Shown here: one piece after another, positions 24,902-36,093 of the stretch
Numbering within the stretch: position 1 is the stretch's first letter
Layout of the letters: the number at the start of each line of letters is the position of its first letter
Source: Calliopum simillimum
Lineage: Eukaryota > Arthropoda > Insecta > Diptera > Lauxaniidae
DNA: 64,000 nt
Assembly: GCA_951812925.1 (NCBI GenBank)
Contig: OX638370.1
Coordinates: 24,295,964 to 24,359,963 of the forward strand
Reading direction: 5' to 3'
Program-made: the position numbers and the translations under genes
The notes under the pieces: model-generated
The model's input: only the letters and a program-made list of their open reading frames with translations
Database searches by the model: none
Told to the model about the DNA's origin: nothing

Positions 24902-25255
24902 AATGGAACGGAATGGAATTGAATTGAATGGAATTGATTGGAGTGGAATGGAATGGAATGGGATGAAGTGGAATGAAATGAAATGGAATGAGATGGAATG
25001 GAATGAAATGGAATGGAATGGAATGGAATGGAGTGGAATGGAATGGAGTGGAGTGGAGTGGAATGGAATGGAATCTAATGGAATGGAGTGGAATGGAGTG
25101 GAATGGAATGGAATGGAATGGAATGGAATGGAATGGAATGGAACGGAATGGAATGGAGTGAAATGGAATGGAATGGAGTGGAATGGAATGGAATGGAGTG
25201 GAGTGGAATGGAATGGAATGGAATGAAATAAAATATAATAAAATAAAATGTAATT
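24902..25255 (+). repeat. 5-bp array (TGGAA)n
   Basis: About 0.35 kb of TGGAA units with TGGAG and TGAAA variants, fading into AATAAAATGTAATT at the right edge. The same pentamer class (GGAAT) occurs in human satellites II and III. The 107-residue frame at 24903-25226 is repeat-derived. Confidence 0.95.
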
Positions 25256-27229
25256 AAATGAATAATTTTAAACTATGTATGTAGATAACTTGACACAACT
25301 CTACTCGCCAAAGCAGAAATCGGAGGCATGTGGCAAAAGAGGTCGAAATATAAGAACCATGTTTGGTGTTACGACGGTCACCATCAGCCAGCTAAAAGAC
25401 AACCATAGAATATTTGTCACTAATTTGCATATTTTAACATTTGCAAAATACAATTCGTTTGCTGTAACTGTGTAGCTATTGCCAAAGGCGATTGATGTTG
25501 TTGCACTTGTTACTGCTGTTGTTGTTGTCATTGTTGTTCTGGTAGGTACTTGTTATTTGCTAGAAACAAGTGCTCAAATTAATCCAAAGGGTCTCATTGT
25601 CTGCTTTTAAACATTTGTTTGTATGTTTAGTATCTATCGTTTCTATTTTCACTACAAATTCGTTTGTCTTTCTATTTGACCCCAGGTTTTAGCACTTTTT
25701 TTCGTTCGGAAAGTAGCAGCCACTTACTAGGTGCATGTGGATCTTAATGTTTCTGCAAAATATTCGTGAAAAATTGCCAATTGAAAGCAATTATGTGTAT
25801 TATGAAACAGGGGTTTGTATTAAGTCCGATGAATTTTTACATTAAATTAACAATTTGAAAAGTGAAAAGTCATATGAAGGCCATCAAAGAAACTTTTGGC
25901 CACATAATAAATTAAATTTTATTGCATACTTTAAGGCGTCCACATGAGAATGCATTTTCTTAATTCCTCCAGCTTATGGCTGAAGGTCAAAATCTTGCCA
26001 CTGCCAAAAAAAAAAAGTAATTAACGATAATATTTCGTTTTTGATCTTCTGCTTCTTCTCCATGAGCACCCTGTACACACACACTCTGGCGCATCACGTA
26101 TGCTATGCAGTGTCCGTCAACCATTCAATTCCCTAGACATTTAACAGAACCAAATCAACCGTAGCAACCCCATCATCGTATAACTAAATGACCAGCAGCC
26201 ACCAGTGCGCACCAATACTAAAACGAAAGAAATGAATCCTTTGAAATTGGCAACACCAACATTTGAAAGTCTGGTCACTATGTGCGTCGTTGTTGTTGTT
26301 GTTGCAATCTTTTGCAATCATTGTCAACGTCTTATTTCTACACACACTCCACATGAAAATTCTCCATTCTCCGAAACCATGTGCATCCCCTTATTGCGGA
26401 TTCCATTGCTCATTAGTTATGCGGCATGCGTTTCGCTGACTCGTTGGCATTGCAGTTGTTGTTGTTGTTGCAACTTAATGCATTTTCTTAGCTAAAAGTA
26501 TTTTTTTTTTTCTTATTTCATCTCGCTTTTCTCTGTGGTTGTTTTAAACTTTCCTTCTCGCCAGTTTATTTTTTTACAACATTTATTCAAGGCTTTGCTC
26601 GAGAGCGTGACCTGTCTAACAGTATGCTTTGAAATTTTTGCTTGCAATTTTCTTTCTTTCTCGAGTATGTGTTAGTGTGAAAATGAACATTAACTGCTAT
26701 TGTTGTTGTTTTCGACGTTGGTGATTTTGCTTTGCTGCAATTTAAATTGATTTTCTTCTGGTGGTCGTTATTTTTTTAGTCAATAAAAAATTATATTGCA
26801 TGATTATGGGCGTGTTCTATGTCTCACTGTTTTCACATTACTTTGCCAAAGATAAACTTCTTTCATTTTATTGTTTAATAATACTGTTCTTGGAAGCTAC
26901 CATGTTAATTTCCAAACTCAAAGTTTCGGTTTAACTTCAATAGTTATATTCCAGATTCTTACCACTAACGGCTTATCTCTGCATACCTTCCTCTGCTGAT
27001 TTTAACAATTACGTTTTCTTCATTTATAATACATACTAGCTCTTACCCGCGACTTCGTCTGCGCAGTATTAGTACTTCGAATACCCTATGTTTTTACATT
27101 CAACATCTTTAATCAATCTTCTTACTATTTAAGTAATTAAAAAAATTTTAAGTGAAAAGGTACTATCTACATACATTTCTATGAAAATGTGAGTAAATAG
27201 GTGAGATGCATTTATTTAAGGACTATCCC
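25256..27229. other. no gene seen; possible retroelement scrap
   Basis: Non-coding with GTTGTTGTTG stretches. At about 27040-27070 the phrase TAGCTCTTACCCGCGACTTC resembles a motif I recall from insect LINE/SINE-type repeats. It lies about 190 bp before RTE-like copy C. Confidence 0.35.
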
Positions 27230-28070
27230 AGGAAAGGGGTATTCAATGGAACTTTACCGAACATCTGGAAGATCTCGACTACGCTGACGACATCTGCCTC
27301 TTATCGTCCAAACATTCAGATATGCAAAGCAAAATTGAAGACCTTGTCTTGGAATCACAAAGGCCGGCGTAAAAATCAACGTATCCAAGACTAAAAGCAT
27401 GAAGCTAAACGAAAGCAATGACATCACGTTTAGAGCTGGCAGTGATGACATCGGAAACGTCGATAGCTTCACGTATTTAGGCAGCATTATCTCCATGGAT
27501 GGTGGAGCAAAAGAGGATATCAACTCAAGAATAGCAAAAACAAAAGGCGCGTTTGCTCAACTGAACAAAATATGGTCTTCATCCGTTATATCCACCAAAT
27601 CGAGAGTGCGCATTTTTGATTCGGATGTGAAATCGGTTTTGTTATATGGGTGCAAAACATGGCTTGTTACTGAACAACTAACGAACAAGCTGCAAGTATT
27701 CGTCAACAAATGCTTAAGGCGAATACTAAAGGTTTGGTGGCCTCGCACTATATCAAATGCCGAGCTACATCAAAAATGCAAACAGAAGGCTATAGCAAAT
27801 GAGATCAAGCTGCGCAAATGGGGATGGATTGGTCACACTCTCCGGAAACCACACAGCGAAGTTTGTCGCCAGGCCCTTGAGTGGAATCCGCAAGGCAGTA
27901 GAGGACGTGGTAGACCCAAAACCAACTGGAAAAGGTCGATGGAAAAGGAAATCCAAGAATCGGGAAAATCGTGGCAAGAGATCAAAGTCATCGCAAGGGA
28001 TCGTGACAAATGGAGAGATTTCATATTGGCCCTATGCTCCTCCTAGGAGTTAAAGGAGAATACATACATT
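27230..28070 (+). mobile_element. RTE-like retrotransposon, copy C (5'-truncated)
   Basis: 5'-truncated copy keeping the reverse transcriptase palm to the end of the element. Its 3' end (GCTCCTCCTAGGAGTTAAAG, then GAGAATACATACATTC) matches the 3' end of copy A in inverted orientation, which defines the terminus with a TACAT-type simple tail. 5' truncation is normal for target-primed LINE insertion. Confidence 0.9.
27264..28046 (+). pseudogene. LINE reverse transcriptase C-terminal half
   Basis: Begins LEDLDYADDICLLSS, with the catalytic YADD box of the RT palm at about 27276. One frameshift near 27352 separates this from a long open frame (27399-28046, 215 codons) with SFTYLGSIISMDGGAKEDI, the thumb region, RRILKVWWPRTISNAEL, KWGWIGHTLRKP, RGRGRPKTNW and an LCSS stop at the end. 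Codons are mostly intact over 640 bp, so this copy is younger than A or B. It would have primed reverse transcription on nicked chromosomal DNA. On its own it is incomplete because fingers and endonuclease are absent. Confidence 0.88.
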
Positions 28071-29049
28071 CATAAATGCTGTTGGTAATACTTGGGTTTC
28101 CGTATCTTATCAAACATATTTAACGTTTTTTTTTTTTGGTACCTATGTTTTTTTTATACCGATCGCTCCGTAGGTACTTTCATTCAATGTTTCCATTATC
28201 AAGGCAAATCTGTCGGAATATCAATCGGTAATATATTGTGTTAATATGATCTCATTATATCTACTGGTATATGCGTAGAAGCGACTCAAATAAACTTTCC
28301 AATTAATTTGCGTTTTTTTTTTTTTTGTATGAGTGGTACAATGTCCCTTTTTTCAATCACCCCCATTTTTCTTATAAATCTTTTGGAGCACAAAAAAAAC
28401 AGGTGGTGCATATATGATTTTAATACAATATGTTCTGTAGTATAGGCGTGGTAAAATTTAAATTACTGAAAATTGTTACGTGGTAGAATTTTTCCACTAT
28501 TTTTCACCACACTAAAATCTATAGAAATTGCTTTTTAAAATTAAAAGAGAAAAGCGATTGAAGAACTGTGTTATCTGAGTAGTTCACCTACCTACCTTCA
28601 AAGCAATTACTTCTTAAACTATATTTCAGATCCCAATGACACAGGTTTTGTTTTTTCTTGCTTCTTTAACCCATTCCCCGCCAGCACTTATTTTTTTGAA
28701 TTTGATGGTGAATTTTTGTTTGGGGGATAAAAGAAGGTTCCTGAGTTCAAATCCAGTTAGCTCTTTTAGCGACCACGCCCCATTTTTCCATGGTGCCCTG
28801 ATGCCATATCGCATCACTGGCGGGAACCTCTTAACAAAAAATTTACTTTGAGTTTTATTTAAAACTCTATTTTTTACACGTTTGCATTTGTATTTTTTGA
28901 ATAAAAGTGGTAAGTTAGTATACTAATCCGCGGTAGTGTGATATTTGATGAAACATCTAACGCATAAATCTACATCGCATCTTATGCACCTATTTCAGAT
29001 TTGGTTTTTGCACGGTCTATATTTACATCTAAGTCAATCACATTCACCA
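28071..29049. other. no gene seen
   Basis: AT-rich with poly-T tracts at 28124 and 28312. Short overlapping ORFs at 28626-28851 show no domain. Confidence 0.4.
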
Positions 29050-29830
29050 ACGTAATGAGCGATTCCATCAAAACGTGAATTTTGATCCATTCGATTAGTT
29101 CCTTCCATACATTAATTATATGATTCGACAGCGTTTATACTTTCGACCATTATACGCTTCCATTCTGTTCTACAAAAGAGCGTAGCTATCGATTTTAGAT
29201 CTCTTCCATGTGAAGTAGAAGCAACTAAAACGCAATTATTATCATTCCACTTTACGATGGCGATGTCAAATTCCGTGTTTTCTGCAAATTTGATATGCCC
29301 TCTTTGTTTTTTTTTTCATGATGTCTTTCCATGAAGTAGGCATTTGTGTGGAATGCAGTTTTCTCTTATGGTTCCCCATTAGATTGTAGCCTAGGCTTTG
29401 CAAATAATTTAAAACTGGGATTCCAGTTAATAAAATATCGAAGTAAAAGTGGAATAGGAGGGCACAAACGTCGTCAGGAAGGGCGTTGATCATTTGTAAT
29501 AGAGCTTCCACAAAGTGAATACAACAATACTTTCCTCGGTGAATGCCAAAGGACACCAAATACCCTCCAAGAGTGTTCAGACACCATGCAATGAATCTAA
29601 ATCGAAGAAGTTTGGCTCGAATAAACTGTTTGCATGAGAGAAGTCTGAAATACGGTGTCATGGACTCATCAAATGATGCTCAGGGTGAAAGGGATCAATG
29701 TGTTTTTTCAGTGTAAAGTGAATAAAACGGCTTATTTGATTGAAACTATTTCGAGACATGCCAGCAAAAATCGTGGCTTTAATGATCCAATAATCTTCAC
29801 GATTATCTACAAGCATTGTAACCAAAGATA
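29050..29830 (-). pseudogene. piggyBac-type transposase remnant
   Basis: Reading the minus strand from 29830: DYWIIKATIFAGMSRNSF and RFIHFTLKKHIDPF, then after a frameshift FDESMTPYFRLLSCKQFIRA (an acidic residue before MTPY fits the first catalytic aspartate), WCLNTLGGYLVSF, FYFDILLTGIPVLNYLQSLG, W.DIMKKKTKRAY, IAIVKWNDNNCVLVAS and after a stop GTNRMDQNSRFD. This is the order of the piggyBac (DDE, TTAA-targeting) transposase core. The longest intact piece is 29661-29266. No matching terminal repeats were seen nearby, so only the coding core survives. Confidence 0.85.
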
Positions 29831-30639
29831 AACAGATCTATTAGAAAACTTGCTACATGCTATTGTCCTTTTATAAAAATAAGAAGCGATAGTAGAAAAC
29901 TTTCATTGCTGTCTTAATGCCCAATGACATCATGTATCGAAATGAGAAAGAAAGTAGTGAAAGCAGCATGCCTGCTTCTGTCCTTTCATATGCAAAGCGA
30001 TCATAAAAGGCTACATTGCTTAATTTTTTGAGGATTTTTTTCAGACTTTATAATTTTCTATATATTTAATAAAAGTATCTAGAACTTAAGTTTCTCTTGG
30101 TACATATTTTTGGTTTTCTACGGTACAGTATATTTCAATGACATCTGATATAGGACATTTCGATATTCACGAATATCGAAATATGTTGTTACCCTTTCAC
30201 ATGAAAAGCGATCATAGATAACCAGCATCACTGCCTTTTTTGTGGAAGCAGTCAACGACAACATGAATACGAAAAAGGGAAGACAGCATGCCTGTGTCTG
30301 TCCTTTCTTATTAGAAGCAATCGTAGAATGCCTGCTTTGCTGCCTTCTTTGCAGAAGCGTACGTGCTGAGCCTTGGTGTCCAATGACATCATGTGTAAAA
30401 AAGAAAGGAAGAAAGAAAGGAAGACAACAGGACTACTGGCTTTCAAATAAGGCCTAATATCGTACCTATTAGATCGCTCTTCCTCCTACTGGGCACATTC
30501 AACACAGAAATACGTTTTGGTTTTTATTTATCTTTCAAATTTTATTTATTTTTCAAATTTTATTTATCTTTCAAAATGTAAACATACTAACTTCGATCAG
30601 CCTCTTCACCCCTTTTAAGGATGATTTTAGGGGCAGAAA
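29831..30639. repeat. diffuse degenerate repeats
   Basis: Phrases recur in loose order: GCATGCCTGYKTCTGTCCTTTC near 29968 and 30288, GCGATCATA near 29997 and 30210, CAATGACATCATGT near 29920 and 30381, and GAAAGGAAGA runs at 30400-30425. This looks like an old duplicated unit of a few hundred bp. No coding signal. Confidence 0.5.
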
Positions 30640-31925
30640 CTATCACTATTAATTCTCTCTTTTTTTCTTATCTGGTTTTAGTTCAATATTTTTAATTCTA
30701 TTCATAAAATATGATTTCTTCGGACACATAAATAGCACACTCGTCTTACTATCTCTATTTTTTCTATATTGTTTTAGTTCAAAACTTTTCTTTTTACTTC
30801 AGGTCCTTTATCCAAAAAATACGATTTCAGCAAACAGATAAGGAACACACTCATTTAAATATATAGTATCTAGCTTTTCCGATATGTCTTGTTTTAATGT
30901 TTTTTTATTATTCTTTGTCCGCGTTCCAAAAATTGCAATTTCTTTGAACAGATAAATAGCACACTCATCGAGCTTTCTCTAGTTTTGTCAATCTGTCTTA
31001 CTTCAATGTTACATGTCGACACAATTTATTTGGACAGATAAATAGCGCGCTCATTAAGCTATTAATTTTTTGAATTCTACCTTAGTCTGATGTATTTTTT
31101 TTTTTTAGTATTTTTGTTCATTTTTAAAAAGCGATTTCTTTGGAGAGATAAATAGCACATTCATCTAGCTATCTCTATGTTTTCGTTTCTACCTTATTTA
31201 AGTGTTTCAATACATTTTCATACAGTTTAGACAGATAAATAGCTCACGCATATAGCTATCTTTTTTTTTCTAATCTGCCTTAGCCCAAAATTTTTTTTTT
31301 TACTTTTGGTCCTTTGTCGAACAAACACGATTTAAGCAGACAGATGAATAGAACACTCATCTAGCTCTCCCTAATTTTTCCAATTCGTCTTACTTCCATG
31401 TTTTTTACTTTTCTTTATACCCGACCCAGAAAATATAATTTCTTTGGACAGATAAATAGCACACTCAGCTTCCTATTTTTTATTTTTCCAATTTGTCTGA
31501 TTTCAATGTTCAATACATTTCAATATAGTTGTTTTTTTAATTTTTTTCATTGTACTGTACTTTTTTTTATACTTTTATTCATTATTAAAAATACGATTTC
31601 ATCGGACAGGTAAATAGCACAGTCATCTATCTCTAAATCTTTCAGTTGGTCACATTTCAATGTTTTTTTATCCACGAATCAAAAAATACAGTTACAATTT
31701 CACCGGACAAATAAAAAGCACACTCACCTTGGTTCTAGTTTTTCCAAACTGTCTTGCTAAAATACTTGATTATATATCAATACAATTTATTCGGACAGAT
31801 AAATAGCACACTCATTTATCTACAAATTTGTTTGAATTCTCAGTCCAATGTGCATTTTTAATATTTTATTTGTTATTAAAAATACAATATCTTCATATCG
31901 ATAAATAGCACACTCACTTCAACAT
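30640..31925 (+). repeat. minisatellite of about 84-160 bp unit, 12 copies
   Basis: The core GACAGATAAATAGCACACTC recurs about 12 times, at roughly 30725, 30836, 30950, 31037, 31147, 31231, 31341, 31449, 31609, 31707, 31797 and 31899. Between cores lie ATCTAGCTATCTCTA-like, TTTTCCAATCTGTCTTA-like and AAAATACGATTTC-like blocks of variable length. The core is much better preserved than the spacers. No coding frame. Confidence 0.85.
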
Positions 31926-34085
31926 TTTTTTATAAAACTACATCATTAGATTTTTGAAATTTAGTGTTCGAAAAATTCTTTGTAGCCAAAGTACCACTGT
32001 GTGTTTTATAAGTAGCTCGAAATTTTAATTTCTAAAAATTAAATACTACGCATACCTTATTTTACACAAAGCAGTGAACAAATTCTTAAATTCCCTTAGT
32101 GCCGTTTATACTGTAACATAATAATTGAGCACAGTAACTCATTTTTAATAAAAATACCAAGTAAAAGCTACAAAACTCTAAATATTACCTGTTGCCATAT
32201 ATTCATGAATTGGTGTATCAGTAAGCTTCATGCGATTTGCAGGATTCTAAAAATGTTGAGTTACTTTTTTATGTGGTTCAATGGAAAGTCTTCAAAAACA
32301 CAGAACAAAAAAACTTTAAAAAATTTTTTTTTTTTTTCTGTTTGTTGTTTAAAGGTTTTTACACTACACAAATATTATTGTTCAATTTAGACGGAATCGG
32401 TTATTTAAACTTTTTTGTGTCTTTACTCATTTTCATTTTGCAAATTTTCAACTTTTTAGCAAAATTGCATACACAGGACTTAACAAAAAAAAAAGGATTA
32501 CGCGTATCTATTAAATTAAACGCGGGAAATACAGCGCTGCATTGATAACGAAGCTTTCAGCATGCAAAAAAGATAGAGCTTTTGCTATGCAACATTTGGG
32601 CCAAAGCAAATTTAATAAGCTTTGACTGAGCAAATAGTAGAACGCCACAGCTGAGTGTCATAAGAGGAAGAGAAAGAAAGAAATGGTATTTATTTTAAAA
32701 GCTGCAAAAGGAAGCTTTCTACTGTTTTGTTGTTGTTTCAAAATAAAGGATAACTGAGCGAAAAACTAAAGAAAAACAAAAAGAATTGAAATAAAAAACA
32801 AAAGAAAATCCGTCAAGCGAAAGAACTAAACAGCAGCACGATAATAAGGACATTCCTGCATGTAGTGAAGTTGCAAAGCAAAAGAATAAAAAAAGCACAC
32901 ATGTTGTTGACGAAACAAAAATATTGTCCTCAACAACAGCAACAGCAAAACAGTGGCTAAAATGAGCAGCAAAGCACACGCGTCCTTTATTACACAAGTA
33001 CACGCACACACATTTGCACGACGCTTAATCAAAGCAAAAGCGTGCAAAAATTTTGCACTTCTACACGGAAGGAACCTTTTGAGTGTCGGAAATGAACGAA
33101 CGAAAACGAAAACTTCACAGTACAGCACTTTGTGTTGCTGCTACAAAGCACTCAATTGGGTTTAATTAAAAATGCAATTGAAATTAATATATTTTTTTAA
33201 AAACACTGGAGCAGCGATGATTGGAAAAAATTTTTTATAAATTTTATTTGTTTTTTTTTTGTAGCTAAAAAGGAGCGTAAAACTTTAAGCAGCAGAACAA
33301 GCCAGAAGCAAGGATATAAACTGACAGCTGACATACGCATGTTATGGTAATTACGCTCTCGCGCAAACTCTTTTTCTCATTATTGCCGCAATTTGGTTGG
33401 CACAGCGAGAGCAGCAAGTGCTCGCTCTCTCATACTTATAACAGCTGTGTGCTTTAAAAGCTTTTATTTCATTTTGCATTGTAATTTGAGTTATGAAATA
33501 TTACTCATACGACGTGTTGCACAACAGCGAAAATTTTTTGCAAGTTTTGTTGTAGCGAGAAAATAATTTTATTTTCTTTACACACATGCTCTATGAGACC
33601 GGAAGTAAATTGTTTAGGCACTGAAAATGAGCATATGTTAATGTTTTGCATGGAAATATGCAATAAAATTAAAGTAGGTTTAAGGTTTTGAATTAAGTTT
33701 TGAAAAATTATTAAGAAAACTTTTGCGGCCATTTCTCAAAAATAACATTTTGATAGTTCAGCCATTGAAGAATTTTAGTAGCAAAAATTTCGGCTCTAAA
33801 GTAACATCAAAAAATGTTCATGTATGTTCAGACTTTGTAATAATATTCTTTTTAATTTTTTAAAAAAGCTTTTGTGCACTTATTTGATTTTGAAAAACTC
33901 TAAATAATAGTATTGCTTTTTATAAAATTGAAAACGACCTCGAAAATATCTGAATTTTTATTTTGATCAAATTGAAATACATTTTTTTTTTACAAGAGTG
34001 GTATCCTGTGGAGAAATTAAAAAAATAATTAACAAGATTTCAAGGTAGTTGGGATAAAAAAATTAAAGTTTTCACAAGTACTTAA
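31926..34085. other. no gene seen
   Basis: AT-rich non-coding sequence with short ORFs on both strands near 32719-33165 that show no domain. At 33895-33915 the phrase CTAAATAATAGTATTGC loosely resembles the end repeats of the Tc1-like element to the right. Confidence 0.4.
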
Positions 34086-35345
34086 AATTTGGCTGCTCAA
34101 AACAATAGTAGTGTTAACTTTGCAGTCGTGTTACTTTTGCAAAATAGCCACGTTTTTAAAATTATGGGTTATTTAAAACACAACGTTATCACTAGTTTTT
34201 AGTTGCATGGCCTTTATTCGCAATAACACAAGCACAGCGCTTTGGCATCGACTCCGCAAGATTTTGGCATCTTTGGACAGGTATGGATTTCCAGGCGTCT
34301 TTAACTGTTTCCCAAAGTTGCGAAACATTGGTCGGTCGACATTGGGCGACTGCATTCTTCATGTCGCCCCATAGGTTCTCAATGGGATTCAGGTCTGGCG
34401 ACTGGGCAGGCCAATCAAGAACATTTATGTCATTGGCCTGAAACCATTGTTTGGCGACTTTACTAGTGTGCTTGAGGTCGTTGTCCTGTTGAAAGACCCA
34501 AATCAGTAGCATTTGGTCGCTAGCATATGGCAACATGACTTCTTGCAGTATATGGACGTATAGGTGCCGATCCATGATTTCTTGGATCCTATATATAGGC
34601 CCCACACCGTTGTATGAAAAGCATGCCCAAATCATTATGCTAGCTCCTCCGTGTTTGATTGTTTTTAATGTAAATCTTGGATCTAATTACTTATTTGGTG
34701 GTCGTCTTACGTATTGCCGAGACCCCTTTCCACCATAAAGCACAATTTTGGATTCAATAGTCCATAAAATATTTCTCCATTTCTGAACTGGCCAGTCGAT
34801 GTATTTTTGAGCAAATTTTATTCTTGCTGCTACATGTTTCTTATTTAGAAGCGGAACTTTTCTTGGGCTATGTGCAGCCAATTAATTTTCATGCAAATAT
34901 CTTCGTATTTTTTGTGTACTGGCATTGACTTTAAGTTCATCCTTTATCTTGGAAGAGCTCGCAAAAGAATTTAGTCTTGAGTATCTCACCACACGATTTT
35001 CTTCTTTCTCGAAGACTATACGAGGTCGGCCGCGTTTTTCAAGGCGTGGGGTGAACGTGATAGCATTTCGAACCATCGTCGGTGAACAACCTACTAAACT
35101 TTCCACTTCCTTGTCAGTTTTGCTCTTCGAAATCAATTTTTTTATAAGTGCACGCCGCTCAGAACTGCAATGCTTGCCTCGTCCCATTTTTGGAAAAGCT
35201 TTTGTTACACGCCGATGAAAAACTGACAAATGATTATAATAATACCCTTTTTGTTAGGAATATACGGTTTATTCTAATTTTTTGACAAAATTTTCACATA
35301 CATACACTACTATTATTTTGATCACACAAAAACCAGCCCAACTGC
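34086..35345 (-). mobile_element. Tc1-like transposon, inactive
   Basis: A broken Tc1 transposase lies between two inverted motifs: TTGGCTGCTCAAAACAATAG then TAGTG at about 34092-34117, and the inverse at about 35305-35345, whose minus strand reads CAGTTGGGCTG...TCAAAATAATAGTAGTG. A third motif lies at 36050-36092 beyond a DINE-1-like insertion, so the true right end may be there. Confidence 0.85.
34192..35187 (-). pseudogene. Tc1-family DD34E transposase, broken
   Basis: The start chosen is the MGRGKHCSSERRALIK methionine at about 35187. An upstream in-frame ATG at 35229 adds 14 residues unlike the family start. Order: paired-like helix-turn-helix (CSPTMV), GRPRIVFEKEENR, then LLNKKHVAARIKFAQ (next frame), KWRNILWTIESKIVLYG, a stop and frameshift, MIWACFSYNGVG, FQQDNDLKHTSK and SPDLNPIENLWG. 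The second aspartate (QQD) and the glutamate (PIE) are separated by 34 residues, as in DD34E. The first catalytic aspartate, normally in W-S-D-E-S-K, is replaced by isoleucine. The last frame (34635-34192) is open for 147 codons. Confidence 0.9.
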
Positions 35346-35440
35346 GAATTTTTCAAATAAAAATTAGAAAAAGTACGTAAAAATTGAAAGTAGTGGGTCT
35401 TCTTATTATGCTTTCATAGCGTTACAAATTGGTAAAAAAA

Positions 35441-36004
35441 ACTAGTAAGGGTGTAACTTTTGGCCCGGCCAAAAAATAAATACCCTACACTGTAGTATTT
35501 TGAAAATTTTACTTATATCGGAGGTGCAACGCCCTCTTGTCCGAGTACACCCAGTTTTTGTTAAGAGCTTGCGTTTATAGTTTTTAGTGTCATTGTGAAA
35601 TTTAGTTGGAATATCTCAAAAAACGCTTTCAGTATAGCGTTTTGAAGCTTTTGCTTATATGGGAGGTGCCACGCCCTCTTGTCCGAATTAACTCAGTTTT
35701 TTTTTCAGAGCTTGCGCTTACAATTCGTAGTACTTATGTGTATTGTGGTTGCATTGCCGTGAAAAATAATCCTAAAATTGCATTTTGAATATATTTTTTG
35801 TAGGGCGGTAGGCGAGCTTACTTTGACGATGGATGCAGTGTACCAAATTTCATTGAATTATCTTGCTCAGTTTTCCCAAAAAATGTATTTCAACGGAAGG
35901 TGACGCTGATCAAGAATATGTATACTTTTCTATACCTGCCACGCCTCCTTCTCTGCGTTACAAACGGAAGGACAAAGTGAATATACCCTGGGTGTAGGGT
36001 ATAA
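35441..36004 (-). mobile_element. DINE-1/INE-1-like (Helentron) element, copy 1
   Basis: On the minus strand it begins TATACCCTACACCCAGGGTA at 36004. It continues with TTCCGTTTGTAACGCAG, GGAGGCGTGGCAG, ATTCTTGATCAGCGTCA, GGAGGTGCCACGCCCTC and TGTAGGGTATTT. It ends with the hairpin TTTGGCCCGGCCAAA and CTTACTAGT beside a T-tract. Head, TGATCAG...GTC block, CCACGCCC blocks, 3' hairpin and CTAGT tail all fit Drosophila DINE-1/INE-1 elements, which are non-autonomous rolling-circle (Helentron) derivatives. No protein coding. Confidence 0.75.
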
Positions 36005-36044
36005 ATATCGAAAATTCAAATAATTAGTTAGATATGACAAAAAC

Positions 36045-36093
36045 AAGCTCACCGGTAGTATCACTACTATTTTTTTGAGCACAACTGCATGTT
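36045..36093. repeat. third copy of the Tc1-like end motif
   Basis: The plus strand reads TATCACTACTATTTTTTTGA then GCACAACTGCA. Its inverse (TGCAGTTGTGCTCAAAA then AAATAGTAGTGATA) matches the end motif of the Tc1-like element at 34092 and 35305-35345. After removing the DINE-1-like insertion it lies about 180 bp outside the inner motif. See the finding on a split end. Confidence 0.6.

Noticed and set aside
24903..25226. 107-aa plus-strand ORF rich in WNGME
   Set aside because: Generated by the TGGAA array.
30640..31925. CRISPR-like array
   Set aside because: Repeats are degenerate, spacers are related to each other and of irregular length, no cas genes exist, and the surroundings are insect DNA. 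It is a minisatellite.
32719..33165. Overlapping ORFs of about 100 aa on both strands
   Set aside because: Low-complexity composition, no domain, no conserved start context.
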